Source: Vibrio sp. 14G-20 (GTDB lineage Bacteria; Pseudomonadota; Gammaproteobacteria; Enterobacterales; Vibrionaceae). From it: 64,000 bases of DNA. Made by a program: the position numbers and the translations under genes. The DNA is taken from NCBI RefSeq assembly GCF_026241515.1, contig NZ_JAPHPW010000022.1, positions 1 through 64,000 on the forward strand, given 5' to 3'. The notes beneath the pieces are model-generated. The model worked only from the letters and a program-made list of their open reading frames with translations. It was not told the DNA's origin and searched no databases. Shown piece by piece: positions 7,080-15,660 of this stretch (the first letter of the stretch is position 1; each line of letters opens with the position of its first letter).

Positions 7080-7805
7080 ATGGAATACCTAGATCAGACC
7101 GCCCTTATCGCGATGGCACTCATTTTTGTCGGCTCGTTTGTACAAACCGCAATCGGCTTTGGCTTGGCGATTGTGGCTGCCCCGTTGTTGTTTTTGGTCT
7201 CGCCTGACTATGTACCCGCGCCTATCTGCCTTGTTGGTCTGTTCATTTCTGTATTCAACGCGTTTAAACACCGAGCAAACATCTCTATTGGCGGATTAAA
7301 AATCGCACTGTTAGGCCGAATTCCCGGTTCACTGGCTGGCGGGGCTTTGTTGGTGATGGTTTCGACGAGTGTGTTGTCACTGTGGTTAGGCTTTTTGGTA
7401 GTATTCGCCGTGATTGTTAGCTTACTTCCATTCAGGTTAGAACCGACGCCTGCCAAAATGGGTATCGCGGGGTTCTTCTCAGGCTTCTTCGGCACCAGTT
7501 CTGGTATTGGTGGTCCACCAATGGCACTACTACTTCAACACCAAGATGCGAATCAGCTTCGTGGCAACCTTTCTGCGTTTTTTGTGTTTAGTTCTATCAT
7601 TTCATTACTGGTACAGATCCCAATTGGCTTCTTCACCATGCACCATTTGATCATCACAATCCCGCTGCTTCCTGCCGCTTGGTTGGGTTACAAGGTGGCG
7701 CTATTGACGACGCAAAGTATTCCCAAAGAGAAGATACGTATAGGCTCTTTGTTGCTATGTTCTATCAGCGGCTTTACTGCCATTTGGCAAGGCTTAGCTG
7801 GCTAG
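7080..7805 (+). CDS. TauE/SafE-family sulfite/anion exporter
   Basis: A 241-residue membrane protein with about eight helices and two family repeats: SFVQTAIGFGLAIVAAPLLF near the N-terminus and GFFSGFFGTSSGIGGPPMALLLQ in the middle. These Gly/Pro-rich motifs define TauE/SafE exporters, which move sulfite, sulfoacetate or related sulfur anions out of the cell. No sulfur-metabolism gene lies beside it, so the substrate is unknown. The Shine-Dalgarno sequence is weak, so the start is less sure than the frame. Confidence 0.85.
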   Translation: MEYLDQTALIAMALIFVGSFVQTAIGFGLAIVAAPLLFLVSPDYVPAPICLVGLFISVFNAFKHRANISIGGLKIALLGRIPGSLAGGALLVMVSTSVLSLWLGFLVVFAVIVSLLPFRLEPTPAKMGIAGFFSGFFGTSSGIGGPPMALLLQHQDANQLRGNLSAFFVFSSIISLLVQIPIGFFTMHHLIITIPLLPAAWLGYKVALLTTQSIPKEKIRIGSLLLCSISGFTAIWQGLAG

Positions 7806-7874
7806 CTAGAAGCAGAAACATCGATAAAACAACAAACACGCAGATCCACCACCAAACGATTGAAAGGGTGTTCT

Positions 7875-8237
7875 ATGACATACGATGAGTTCAACGCATT
7901 CTGTGAATCACAAGCTGCCACCAGCTATGTGATGCAGTGGAATAACTCTCACGTTTGGAAAGTGGGAGGGAAGGTGTTTGCGATTGGAGGTTGGGGGCCG
8001 AACGACGAGCCTGCATTTATTTTCAAAGCGTCGGAGCAGAATTTCGACTTTCTAAAAGAAGAGCCCGGTTATAAACCCGCGCCCTACTTTGCTTCACGCG
8101 GTATGAAGTGGATTCAACTGTTTGAGAGCACACCAGAAAGGGATGAGGAATTGAGATACTACCTCACTGAATCACACCGAATTGTGTCTTTAGGGCTAAC
8201 CAAAAAGAAACAAGCAGAACTCGGGCTCAATCAATAG
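7875..8237 (+). CDS. MmcQ/YjbR family protein
   Basis: A 120-residue protein of the MmcQ/YjbR family (cyclophilin-like double-wing fold): WNNSHVWKVGGKVFAIGGW near the N-terminus, then FDFLKEEPGYKPAPYFASRGMKWIQL and a terminal LTESHRIVSLGLTKKKQAEL helix. Members are annotated as DNA-binding by structural analogy only. The ATG at 7875 is preferred over the TTG at 7860 because AAGGG stands six bases before it. It follows the TauE gene by 69 bp on the same strand and may be cotranscribed. Confidence 0.85.
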   Translation: MTYDEFNAFCESQAATSYVMQWNNSHVWKVGGKVFAIGGWGPNDEPAFIFKASEQNFDFLKEEPGYKPAPYFASRGMKWIQLFESTPERDEELRYYLTESHRIVSLGLTKKKQAELGLNQ

Positions 8238-8248
8238 CCAGAATTTCT

Positions 8249-8310
8249 GCTTGTTAATAGGCCACTCAATACTAGATAACCTTTCAAAACTTAGGCGGCT
8301 ATTAACAAGC
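8249..8310. repeat. 12-bp inverted repeat between converging genes
   Basis: GCTTGTTAATAG (8249-8260) and CTATTAACAAGC (8299-8310) are perfect complements 38 bp apart. Next to the right arm, variants of CTTAGGCGGCT recur (about 8291, 8311 and 8331), the last being the end of the PAP2 coding region. It may act as a weak terminator for the converging genes, though no T-run follows. Confidence 0.5.
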
Positions 8311-8329
8311 TTAAGCCGCTCTTAAAAAC

Positions 8330-9073
8330 TTAGGCCGTTCTGAGGAACTTGGGCAATAGAGGCTCTATTTTTTGCGTAGGAACCAGTGGCACCAATAGAT
8401 AGATTAAACCTGCAAAAGCGATAGATGCTGCTAAGTCTTCAGGGCGATGCATGCCAAGCCAAACTCGGCTATAAGCAACGCCACCAGCCCATACCAACAA
8501 GCCACCCACTAAGTAGAAGCGCTTCGCTTCTAAGAACAAGCCACCAAAGAACGCCAAACACACACCAACGAAAATCATGTGTCCAGACGGGAAGGAGTAG
8601 TCGGTTTCACCAAGCCAATGACGCGTTCGCCAATCACTGACCTTATCTTGCACAGATTCGATCGCTACGTTCTTTTCTACCAATGGCAGCTCATAAAACA
8701 GCTCTGGCATTTCAACCACTTCTTGCATAACCAAATACTCAGAATAAGGGCGTGGACTCTCTGTTGAATGCTTTAAGAAGGTTTTCGCTGCAAAGCTAAG
8801 CACCAACAAAATGCCTAACTGCAGACAAAGGCTGACCAGTTTAGCTTTAGAAAACTTCATCGTGAGCACTACCAAAGACAAAACAGCGAGCGTTACCAAG
8901 AATCCTTGATTGCCTGCCGAGTAAGTCACGAAAGTCATGAAGGCACCATAGAAAGGCAGAACCGCACTTCCAAGGTCGAAATCAGATCCAAAGATCAAAA
9001 AGGGTACGAGAGAATACAAACTTAAAACGAGCAGTAATAAGCCTTTGGATTTGTTAGAGAACAGAGAAGTCAT
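8330..9073 (-). CDS. PAP2-family membrane phosphatase (PgpB-like)
   Basis: A 247-residue integral membrane phosphatase with the three acid-phosphatase motifs: K97-x10-R108-P109, PSGH at 162-165 and S202-R-x5-H209-x3-D213. These include the nucleophilic and acid histidines. Five to six membrane helices surround them. Related proteins such as PgpB dephosphorylate phosphatidylglycerophosphate, undecaprenyl pyrophosphate or lipid A phosphates; which one applies cannot be told. The insertion between motifs 1 and 2 (about 50 residues) is longer than in small PAP2 proteins. Monocistronic. Confidence 0.85.
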   Translation of the reverse strand: MTSLFSNKSKGLLLLVLSLYSLVPFLIFGSDFDLGSAVLPFYGAFMTFVTYSAGNQGFLVTLAVLSLVVLTMKFSKAKLVSLCLQLGILLVLSFAAKTFLKHSTESPRPYSEYLVMQEVVEMPELFYELPLVEKNVAIESVQDKVSDWRTRHWLGETDYSFPSGHMIFVGVCLAFFGGLFLEAKRFYLVGGLLVWAGGVAYSRVWLGMHRPEDLAASIAFAGLIYLLVPLVPTQKIEPLLPKFLRTA

Positions 9074-9450
9074 GGCTAAGATCTTTTGGATAAAGTGGTC
9101 GGATGCTATCGCAGCTTAGCATCGCCAATATCAATTTTATGTCAAAACGGTCAGTGAGCCGTCATGGTGTAACAATATTCAATTAGCGCAGTGCTTGAGT
9201 ATTGATCCGGTGAACCCTCACCTCATCATCAATAATCTTTACCATCCACTTATACGCATACCGACAGTAAAACCAACCAAAAACCAGCTATACCTGACTA
9301 AACACAACGGCATTGTGTTCTGCTGATAAAGTGAACACTCACCGGGTTATCAGGCCAGAATCTGAAAAACTTTGCTGTCAGTCCTTTAAATCCACTATTG
9401 AAAGGATTACCATCTGGTCTGCTTTCAAAGCAAAACAGATTATTAATTTT
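9074..9450. other. Intergenic region upstream of the FMN riboswitch
   Basis: About 375 bp holding the PAP2 promoter (leftward) and the ribB promoter (rightward). No gene was seen; a small open frame at 9313-9612 runs through the riboswitch and is not credible. Confidence 0.5.
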
Positions 9451-9597
9451 TATTCTCAGGGCGGGGCGAAATTCCCCACCGGCGGTATGTCCTTAGCAAA
9501 ATCTAAAGATAAGCCCGCGAGCGCTCGATTCGTCGAGGTCAGCAGATCTGGTGAGATGCCAGAGCCGACGGTTATAGTCCGGATGAGAGAGAATGGA
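9451..9597 (+). ncRNA. FMN riboswitch (RFN element)
   Basis: The conserved RFN core is present: TTCTCAGGGCGGGGCGAAATT..CCCACCGGCGGTAT at the 5' end and AGCCGACGG..ATAGTCCGGATGAGAGAGAAT at the 3' end, with P1 formed by ATTCTC and GAGAAT. It lies 190 bp before ribB. Downstream, AGTTGGA/GGC (9612-9623) pairs with GCC/TCCAACT (9645-9654), part of a long expression platform. FMN binding is expected to shut down ribB. Confidence 0.95.
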
Positions 9598-9784
9598 AAC
9601 ACACTCGTTTAAGTTGGAAAGGCGTACCTATTTATTGGGTTCATGCCTCCAACTCGGACGGGTGCATTTCGTTTTGGATGAAACCATAATGAGCTAAGGT
9701 CGACTTGTGATGAGTTGGCTTTGTCGTGCTCGGTTGAGATCCCTCATACAGCCCTGATTCTGGTGATATTTTAGGAGTTTAACC

Positions 9785-10441
9785 ATGAATCAGTCTTCAC
9801 TACTTGCCGAATTTGGCGAACCAATCACTCGCGTTGAAAACGCACTGCAAGCCCTACGCGAAGGTCGTGGCGTACTTTTACTTGACGATGAAGATCGCGA
9901 GAACGAAGGCGACATCATCTACTCAGTAGAACACCTAACCAATGCTCAAATGGCACTTATGATCCGTGAATGCAGCGGCATCGTGTGCTTGTGTCTAACT
10001 GACGAGCAAGCAAACCAACTTGAACTTCCACCTATGGTTGTTGATAACAACAGCGCAAACCAAACTGCGTTTACGGTGACTATCGAAGCAAAAGTGGGCG
10101 TAACAACAGGTGTTTCTGCCGCTGACCGTGTAACAACGATCAAAACAGCTGCTAACCCAACAGCTAAGCCGACTGACCTTGCTCGCCCTGGCCACGTATT
10201 CCCACTGCGCGCTCGCAAAGGTGGTGTACTTGCTCGCCGCGGTCACACAGAAGGTACTGTGGATCTGATGCAAATGGCAGGTCTTCAATCAGCAGGTGTA
10301 CTGTGTGAAGTAACCAACCCAGACGGCACAATGGCAAAAGCGCCAGAGATCGTTGCTTTCGGTAAACTGCACAACATGCCAGTACTGACCATTGAAGATA
10401 TGGTGATGTACCGCACTGAGTTCGACCTTAAGCTTGCATAA
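9785..10441 (+). CDS. ribB: 3,4-dihydroxy-2-butanone 4-phosphate synthase
   Basis: A 218-residue RibB. It converts ribulose 5-phosphate to 3,4-dihydroxy-2-butanone 4-phosphate plus formate, a precursor of the xylene ring of riboflavin. The metal- and substrate-binding loop [10 protein letters not shown] lies at 34-43, and [10 protein letters not shown] around 151-160 supplies further active-site residues. Length matches stand-alone RibB, with no RibA fusion. AGGAG seven bases upstream fixes the start. The FMN riboswitch in its leader shows feedback control. Single-gene operon closed by hairpins. Confidence 0.97.
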   Translation: MNQSSLLAEFGEPITRVENALQALREGRGVLLLDDEDRENEGDIIYSVEHLTNAQMALMIRECSGIVCLCLTDEQANQLELPPMVVDNNSANQTAFTVTIEAKVGVTTGVSAADRVTTIKTAANPTAKPTDLARPGHVFPLRARKGGVLARRGHTEGTVDLMQMAGLQSAGVLCEVTNPDGTMAKAPEIVAFGKLHNMPVLTIEDMVMYRTEFDLKLA

Positions 10442-10450
10442 CGTTTACCC

Positions 10451-10476
10451 TTCAATGCTAAACACTTAGCATTGAA
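10451..10476 (+). other. Perfect 11-bp hairpin just after ribB
   Basis: TTCAATGCTAA (10451-10461), a 4-nt loop, TTAGCATTGAA (10466-10476). There is no T-run, so it is more likely an mRNA 3'-end stabiliser or part of a tandem terminator with the next hairpin. Confidence 0.6.
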
Positions 10477-10506
10477 GCTAACTACACTGCTAAATGAACA
10501 CTCAAA

Positions 10507-10567
10507 GGCCTCACTCTTACTGCTTTTTGATAGTTAAAAGCATATAAGGGGTGAGGTCTTTTTAATT
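10507..10567 (+). terminator. Terminator after ribB
   Basis: GGCCTCACTCTTA pairs with TAAGGGGTGAGGTC, an inner TGCTTTT/AAAAGCA stem is nested inside, and TTTTTAATTT follows. Confidence 0.8.
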
Positions 10568-10776
10568 TCTGCAGCTTGAAACAAGCCAGAGATGGATCGC
10601 CTAAGTATCTCTACTTCTAGAAACCTCCCCAACCTAACCACTCAAAAGCGTAACCTCTCAAAAAATCCTGCAAAATATGAGAAATATTCACTCGAATGGT
10701 GAAGTCATGCACCATGATTGATCATCCATAATTTAATTAAAAACATAACCCAATGAAATATAACACTTATTTATTT

Positions 10777-10792
10777 TGGCACGGTGTCTGCA
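10777..10792 (+). promoter_or_regulatory. Sigma-54-type promoter
   Basis: TGGCACGGTGTCTGCA has the GG (-24) and GC (-12) dinucleotides exactly 10 bases apart and one mismatch to the TGGCACG-N4-TTGCA core. It would start transcription near 10803, 28 bp before the next gene's ATG. Confidence 0.65.
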
Positions 10793-10830
10793 CTACTACT
10801 AAGTAGGTATACAAATATTAGGAGTTGAAT

Positions 10831-11694
10831 ATGTTTGTAGTTATTTCAGTGGGTTTATCCCTATTAGTACTTGCAGCCCTGTTTCATTTCTCAAGGAAGA
10901 GACAAACAGCGCTATCACACAGGTTTGAAACCTTAGTTCTGCTTAGAGAGTTATTGTTGTTATCACGCAAACACCGCGCAGCAACGCATTACGCTCTGGC
11001 GTATAAATTGTCTAGCGACTCGATTCGCAAAGTGAACGAGATTTACGACAACATACTTGAGGTATCTGAACTGCTTCAATCGCATGTGTCGTTTGATAGC
11101 CGCCCAATGTATCGCATCTATCACCTTAAGCTCATCGCTATGCACAGCGACTGGCAAAACCGTAGCTTGGTGCGTAACCAATCGATTCATGGCAAAACGA
11201 TTCGTCACAGCATGTTCTTGATGGATGAAGTGATGATCATCTGGCTGATTCAATCTGAACGCGAAGACATGAGCCGTGAGTACCACATGAATTGGCAACA
11301 GATCTTAGATTGCATGGAGATCCTGACCAAGCTTAGAATGTCTATCCCTGGAATAGAAAAGGCAGATATGGAGAAGCCTGAGGAGTATTTAAGATTCAAA
11401 TTCTACGCCTCTCAGACACACAGAAAACTCAACCAATTATCGATTATCTGCCCGATTAGTAGTGGGTCACCGGTTTGTACACGAGCGATGCATGCACTTA
11501 CAGAGATTGCATCAAGCAACGAAGCGACCCAACCGGCAGATAGCATGTACGAATTAACCAGTGATATCTCTAGCGTCGTGTCGCAAGTCTACGACCAAGT
11601 ATTATCTGACATTACGAGAAGCTTGTATCAGCCTTTACCAGACATTAACGAAAAGGTGATAAATACTCGATTATCCGTACATCATTACATGTAA
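10831..11694 (+). CDS. Membrane-anchored helical protein of unknown function
   Basis: A 287-residue protein not assigned to a family. One membrane segment at residues 3-20 is followed by an all-helical soluble part rich in Leu, Arg and His (LRELLLLSRKHRAATHYALAYKLSSDSI...). The helical layout and paired basic residues are loosely reminiscent of nitrate-sensing (NIT) bundles, but no firm match is claimed. ATG 10831 is chosen because AGGAG stands six bases before it; the TTG two codons earlier fits less well. A sigma-54-type promoter just upstream implies activator-dependent expression. Confidence 0.7.
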   Translation: MFVVISVGLSLLVLAALFHFSRKRQTALSHRFETLVLLRELLLLSRKHRAATHYALAYKLSSDSIRKVNEIYDNILEVSELLQSHVSFDSRPMYRIYHLKLIAMHSDWQNRSLVRNQSIHGKTIRHSMFLMDEVMIIWLIQSEREDMSREYHMNWQQILDCMEILTKLRMSIPGIEKADMEKPEEYLRFKFYASQTHRKLNQLSIICPISSGSPVCTRAMHALTEIASSNEATQPADSMYELTSDISSVVSQVYDQVLSDITRSLYQPLPDINEKVINTRLSVHHYM

Positions 11695-11741
11695 AGACTT
11701 CGTGAGAGGAGAGCGTGCTGGAACTCTGAATTATTGAGTTC

Positions 11742-11776
11742 AAATCCGATATCACCATTTGATATCGGATTTTTGT
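11742..11776. terminator. Rho-independent terminator between converging genes
   Basis: AAATCCGATATCA (11742-11754), loop of 5, TGATATCGGATTT (11760-11772), T-run. It is preceded by a smaller hairpin GAACTC/GAGTTC. Confidence 0.85.
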
Positions 11777-11826
11777 ATTTATGGGCTTTTAAATTTCTAT
11801 CGCTATGTACCATTGCCTATGATGTT

Positions 11827-12723
11827 TCAAACATCACCAGACTTGATATCGTTAGCCCAAGCTTCTGCCGCAAAATCAATGAACTGACGAACAACTGGAA
11901 GCTGATAGCTGCGAGATAGATACACCGCCCAAAGAACGCTGCTAGGTGAAACAAAGTCATCCAATATTCGTTTCAATTGACCATTCGCAATCAGTGGATT
12001 GGCTAAATCACAAGGTAAACGAACCACCCCTTTTCCGTGCTGTGCCGCGCGAGTTAGCACTCCAACATCGTTAGCCTTGATAGTGCCAGACACCTCAACC
12101 GAATAGTGCTGATTATCCTTAACGAAATCCCACTTCGAGACATTCAAATGACGAAAGCAATTGTGTTGTCGAAGCGCGTCGATTGTTTCAGGTTCACCAT
12201 GTTTGTCCAAGTAGGCTTGTGAAGCGCACACCACTGAATCAATTACCATTAGCTTTCGTGCAATCAAGCTATCGTCTGGTTGATCTGTATAGCGAAGTGC
12301 AATATCGATCCTTTCATCCACCAGCTGAGTAAAACGATCCGAAGCAAACAGCTCGACCGTGATATTAGGGTGGCGCTCCGTAAACTGTTCGACCACATCC
12401 AACAACATGTGCTGAGTTAAACCAATGGGAGCTGCAATTCGAATGGTTCCAGAAAGATCATCGGTTTGATTGAGTGAAGTAACTTCTAGCTCAGCGGTCT
12501 CATAGAGGATTTTCTCACAGCGCTGCAGAGCGATTTCCCCTGCCGCCGTCAAGCTCACCTTTCGAGTCGTCCTATGTAATAGCCTCTGCTTCAACCACCC
12601 TTCTATCTCTTGAACATGACGTGAAACCTGCAACCGACTCATGTCCAAATGCTCAGCCGCTTGAGTGAAACTGGCACAATTCGCAACTTCGACGAAGCTA
12701 CGCATTGCCGTCAACCTATCCAT
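11827..12723 (-). CDS. LysR-family transcriptional regulator
   Basis: A 298-residue LysR-type regulator. The N-terminal winged HTH (about 1-60) reads MDRLTAMRSFVEVANCASFTQAAEHLDMSRLQVSRHVQEIE, with the CrgA/DsdC-like LLHRTTRKVSLTAAGE following; the effector-binding domain covers about 90-290. The ATG at 12723 with AAGGAG six bases upstream is preferred to the GTG one codon earlier. It diverges from an NAD(P)-binding reductase gene, its likely target; CTAAT-N8-ATTAG (12750-12767) lies between them and could be its site. Confidence 0.9.
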   Translation of the reverse strand: MDRLTAMRSFVEVANCASFTQAAEHLDMSRLQVSRHVQEIEGWLKQRLLHRTTRKVSLTAAGEIALQRCEKILYETAELEVTSLNQTDDLSGTIRIAAPIGLTQHMLLDVVEQFTERHPNITVELFASDRFTQLVDERIDIALRYTDQPDDSLIARKLMVIDSVVCASQAYLDKHGEPETIDALRQHNCFRHLNVSKWDFVKDNQHYSVEVSGTIKANDVGVLTRAAQHGKGVVRLPCDLANPLIANGQLKRILDDFVSPSSVLWAVYLSRSYQLPVVRQFIDFAAEAWANDIKSGDV

Positions 12724-12885
12724 CACGCTCTCCTTGAACTATTTCGCAGCTAATCGAATCTTATTAGATCACTATATAGATACAATCTACATCATTTTAC
12801 GATATTTATCGCAACCTAGTGAGCTATTAGACTGCAATGGCTGTCGAGAAAACGAATCAATAAATTAGATAATTGGAGAGACATT

Positions 12886-13524
12886 ATGAAAATTGCAGTA
12901 TTAGGCGCATCAGGTTGGATTGGTAGTCACATCGCTCAAGAAGCTCAATCTCGAGGTCATGATGTGGTAGCTGTTGTAAGAGATGCAAACCGCGTGGAAA
13001 CCCAAGGCATTGAAGTTCGTTCATATGATTTACAAGACGAAGCCGCAAGTCTAGCAAACGCACTAGCCGGCGTTGATGCAGTAATTACTTCGATTGGCGG
13101 ACGTGCTCTGGGTAATCACGGCATCGTAAAAAACACTGCGACTAAATTGCTGGCAACATTACCAAGCATCGGTATCGAGCGCCTACTTTGGGTTGGCGGT
13201 GCAGGCTCACTAGAAGTTGCGCCAAACGTACCGTTAGTAACCGTTCCTGACTTCCCTGCAGATTACAAAAACGAAGCGCTAGCACAGGGTGAAGCTCTTG
13301 AAGTGTTCAAGCAATCGAACAGCGAAGTGAACTGGACGTTTGTTAGCCCTGCAGCAGAGATATTCCCGGGCGAGAAACTATCGACCTACCGTACCGGTGG
13401 CGATCAACTGCTCACCGACGAAGATGGTAACAGCACAATTTCAGTCAGCGATTACGCTATCGCGATGATAGATGAGCTCGAAGCTGGTAAGTTCCCACGC
13501 CAACGTATTGGTGTCGCTTACTAA
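12886..13524 (+). CDS. NAD(P)-dependent oxidoreductase, atypical SDR
   Basis: A 212-residue Rossmann protein. The dinucleotide motif GASGWIG sits at residues 7-13 (MKIAVLGASGWIGSHIAQ). It belongs to the NAD(P)H-binding/NmrA-like atypical SDR group (YwnB or BVR-B-like), since the YxxxK motif of classical SDRs is absent. The substrate is unknown; related proteins reduce quinones or flavins or sense the NADP(H) ratio. GGAGAG precedes the start. Divergent from a LysR gene, suggesting inducible expression. Confidence 0.85.
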   Translation: MKIAVLGASGWIGSHIAQEAQSRGHDVVAVVRDANRVETQGIEVRSYDLQDEAASLANALAGVDAVITSIGGRALGNHGIVKNTATKLLATLPSIGIERLLWVGGAGSLEVAPNVPLVTVPDFPADYKNEALAQGEALEVFKQSNSEVNWTFVSPAAEIFPGEKLSTYRTGGDQLLTDEDGNSTISVSDYAIAMIDELEAGKFPRQRIGVAY

Positions 13525-13567
13525 TGCTCAAATGTGTATTAAGTAAGCTCAATAGGCATTAGAAAGC

Positions 13568-13605
13568 AGAAAGCCGCTGACTTTTAATAAGCGGCTTTCT
13601 ATTTT
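13568..13605. terminator. Bidirectional terminator
   Basis: AGAAAGCCGCT (13568-13578) and AGCGGCTTTCT (13590-13600) with an 11-nt loop, then ATTTTA. Confidence 0.85.
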
Positions 13606-13622
13606 ACTTGTCGAGATAATCA

Positions 13623-14276
13623 TCATATCAGTGGCAAATGACCTGTTTTCACTAGGATGATCGTCTCTTCTTCCACATAAGGGAAATGCTCGCTCATGTG
13701 AGGGCTACGCATCCATGTGTGTTTCGGGTACTCGCCATGTTCATCTTTGAAAGTTCCAGACAGTACAAAGATCTCTTCACCACCAAAGTGACGATGTGGC
13801 TGAAAGCGTTCGCCGACAGGCCACTTCACTAAAGCGACATGTTCGTGCTCAAACTCATGCAGTGGCATGACTTGCAAGCCACCAATGCCCGGAAGCCACT
13901 CCGTTTCTAGTGTATTGATACGAACTTGGGTTAAGTCTCTTGCATCAAACTGGTTGAGCTTAACCAAGATCGTGCAGCCATCTTTACTCGACGGAGAGTG
14001 CGCACTACCCGGAGGATTACGGATATAAGTGCCCGCTGGGAAATCTCCGGTTTCATCAGAAAAGATACCCTCTAATACGAAGATCTCTTCACCTTGTGGA
14101 TGCGGGTGCTCAGAAAACGAAGATTGAGGGTCGTACTTAACCACACTGGTCGTGTGACCCGATTCTTTCTCTTCTCTTTCTAACGGCTTGCGCCATACCC
14201 CTTTGGCAGGGCTCGCGACCCAATCTAGTGGTTCGGTTTCTATAACCAGTCTCTTTGAAAAGTCCATGTTGAACAT
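13623..14276 (-). CDS. ChrR-like double-cupin protein
   Basis: A 217-residue protein with two tandem cupin domains. The first metal-site motif is SEHPHPQGEEIFVLEG (about 55-70) and the second QPHRHFGGEEIFVLSG (about 158-173); both keep the His-x-His and Glu ligands of cupin motif 1. The layout matches the ChrR cupin-like family, which binds Zn or other metals; there is no anti-sigma N-terminal domain, so this is not a classical ChrR. AAGG eight bases upstream supports the ATG. It converges on the SDR gene and may be cotranscribed with the leftward SDR gene upstream of it. Confidence 0.85.
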   Translation of the reverse strand: MFNMDFSKRLVIETEPLDWVASPAKGVWRKPLEREEKESGHTTSVVKYDPQSSFSEHPHPQGEEIFVLEGIFSDETGDFPAGTYIRNPPGSAHSPSSKDGCTILVKLNQFDARDLTQVRINTLETEWLPGIGGLQVMPLHEFEHEHVALVKWPVGERFQPHRHFGGEEIFVLSGTFKDEHGEYPKHTWMRSPHMSEHFPYVEEETIILVKTGHLPLI

Positions 14277-14407
14277 AGTGGCGACCTTACTCTTGTTATC
14301 GTTTTAGTTATTATTGTCTTTCTAGCTTCTATTCTACGCAAATACTCATCAAGGAGGCCATCTCGTTGCTATTTACCTACGCGACAGCCACCTAAAGAGA
14401 ATTCTGA

Positions 14408-15175
14408 TTAATTGCGACCAGCGATCACGCCACCATCAACATCCCAGATTGCGCCCGTTACCCAATCGGCACTGTCTGATAGTAAGAAAGAGATGCTGTT
14501 GGCGATGTCTTTAGGCTGACCTACGCGACCAATAGGATGGAATGCGTTGAAGCCTTCTAGCGCTTGGTCTACCTCTTCCGGCTTAATGAAAGATTCGTAG
14601 ATTGGCGTTTTAACAACAGCAGGAGACACCGCATTCACACGAATGTTGTGGTCTGCAAGTTCCATTGCCATGTGTTGTGTTAAAGCGTGCAAGCCGGCTT
14701 TTGCCATTGAGTACGCAGAAGATGGGGTCGCTTTGATTGCTTGCTTACCCCACATAGAACCAACGTTAACCACACTGCCGCCGCCGTTCTTGATCATCAA
14801 CTTGCTGATAGCTTGAGTGATGAAGAAGGTTGCTTTGTTAAGTTGCATGTATTGCTCGTAGTCAGATTCTTGGTGCTCAATAAACGCTTTAGGGTTGAAG
14901 TAACCAGCCGCATTAACAAGGTAACCAATACCTTCTTCAAGCGACTCTAGATGCGCAATAAGGTTCGACACACTTGCATCATCATAAAGGTTAGCTTGCC
15001 AACCAGAAGCGTGGCCTAATGATTGAAGTTCTGACACCGCTTTATCTAACTTAGTTGGGTTATTGCCGACAACCAACACATGGATGTTTTGAGCGACTAA
15101 CTGCTTCGCTGTTTCAAAGCCCATACCACTTGTGCCACCGATTACTACTGCAATACCATTTTTAGTGAAGTTCAT
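14408..15175 (-). CDS. SDR-family oxidoreductase
   Basis: A 255-residue classical short-chain dehydrogenase. The cofactor loop GGTSGMG is at 13-19, NAAG at 88-91, catalytic Ser140 and the Tyr155-x3-Lys159 pair follow, with the usual C-terminal WDVDGG. The substrate is unknown. ATG 15175 has AGGAG at good spacing and starts the family-like [14 protein letters not shown]; an upstream start at 15247 would add 24 unrelated residues. Divergent from an HxlR regulator, which is its likely repressor. Confidence 0.9.
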   Translation of the reverse strand: MNFTKNGIAVVIGGTSGMGFETAKQLVAQNIHVLVVGNNPTKLDKAVSELQSLGHASGWQANLYDDASVSNLIAHLESLEEGIGYLVNAAGYFNPKAFIEHQESDYEQYMQLNKATFFITQAISKLMIKNGGGSVVNVGSMWGKQAIKATPSSAYSMAKAGLHALTQHMAMELADHNIRVNAVSPAVVKTPIYESFIKPEEVDQALEGFNAFHPIGRVGQPKDIANSISFLLSDSADWVTGAIWDVDGGVIAGRN

Positions 15176-15239
15176 TTTGTTATCTCCTAAGTCATGTGAA
15201 CGTGGTAATCTTAGGCTTTGAACTAACACTATGAATAGT

Positions 15240-15266
15240 AAGTACAAATCGGTTAGGTAGGTACTT
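15240..15266. promoter_or_regulatory. HxlR operator candidate
   Basis: AAGTAC (15240-15245) and GTACTT (15261-15266) form an inverted repeat with 15 bp between, 14 bp before the hxlR-type gene start and within the divergent promoter. A third GTAC half follows at 15271. Confidence 0.45.
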
Positions 15267-15280
15267 ATTGGTACATCTTT

Positions 15281-15619
15281 ATGAAAAATCAGGAAAACTT
15301 TTTTTCAAGAAAATCGGCACCAGAGCGTTCCGCTCGTATGGTCGAAACCATCTACGGCTGTAAATGGTCGCTAACGGTTTACCAATTACTGGCAAATGGC
15401 ATTAATCGCCCCGGTGAAATGGTTCGTTCGGTCGAAGGATTATCGACCAAGGTACTGAATGAATGTTTGAAGCGAAATGTGGAGTTCGGGATTTTAGATA
15501 AGCAAATGTTCAACGAACTCCCACCAAGAGTTGAGTATCAAGTGACACCCTTTGGTGAGAAGTTTTTACTGATTCTGGATCAGCTGGAAAGCCTACAAAA
15601 CGAAATCGACGAGATGTAA
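15281..15619 (+). CDS. HxlR-family transcriptional regulator
   Basis: A 112-residue winged-helix regulator of the HxlR/YodB type: [47 protein letters not shown] covers helix-turn-helix and wing, followed by [19 protein letters not shown]. One Cys, in YGCKW, sits where thiol-sensing HxlR members (YodB, HypR) have theirs, so electrophile or quinone sensing is possible. Divergent from the SDR gene, with a GTAC dyad between the two. Confidence 0.9.
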   Translation: MKNQENFFSRKSAPERSARMVETIYGCKWSLTVYQLLANGINRPGEMVRSVEGLSTKVLNECLKRNVEFGILDKQMFNELPPRVEYQVTPFGEKFLLILDQLESLQNEIDEM

Positions 15620-15660
15620 GCCCAAACCAGTCAAACGAATAGCAGAGACAGTAAGCACGC

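Noticed and set aside
9313-9612. 99-codon open frame before ribB
   Set aside because: It passes through the conserved FMN riboswitch, whose sequence is explained by RNA structure.
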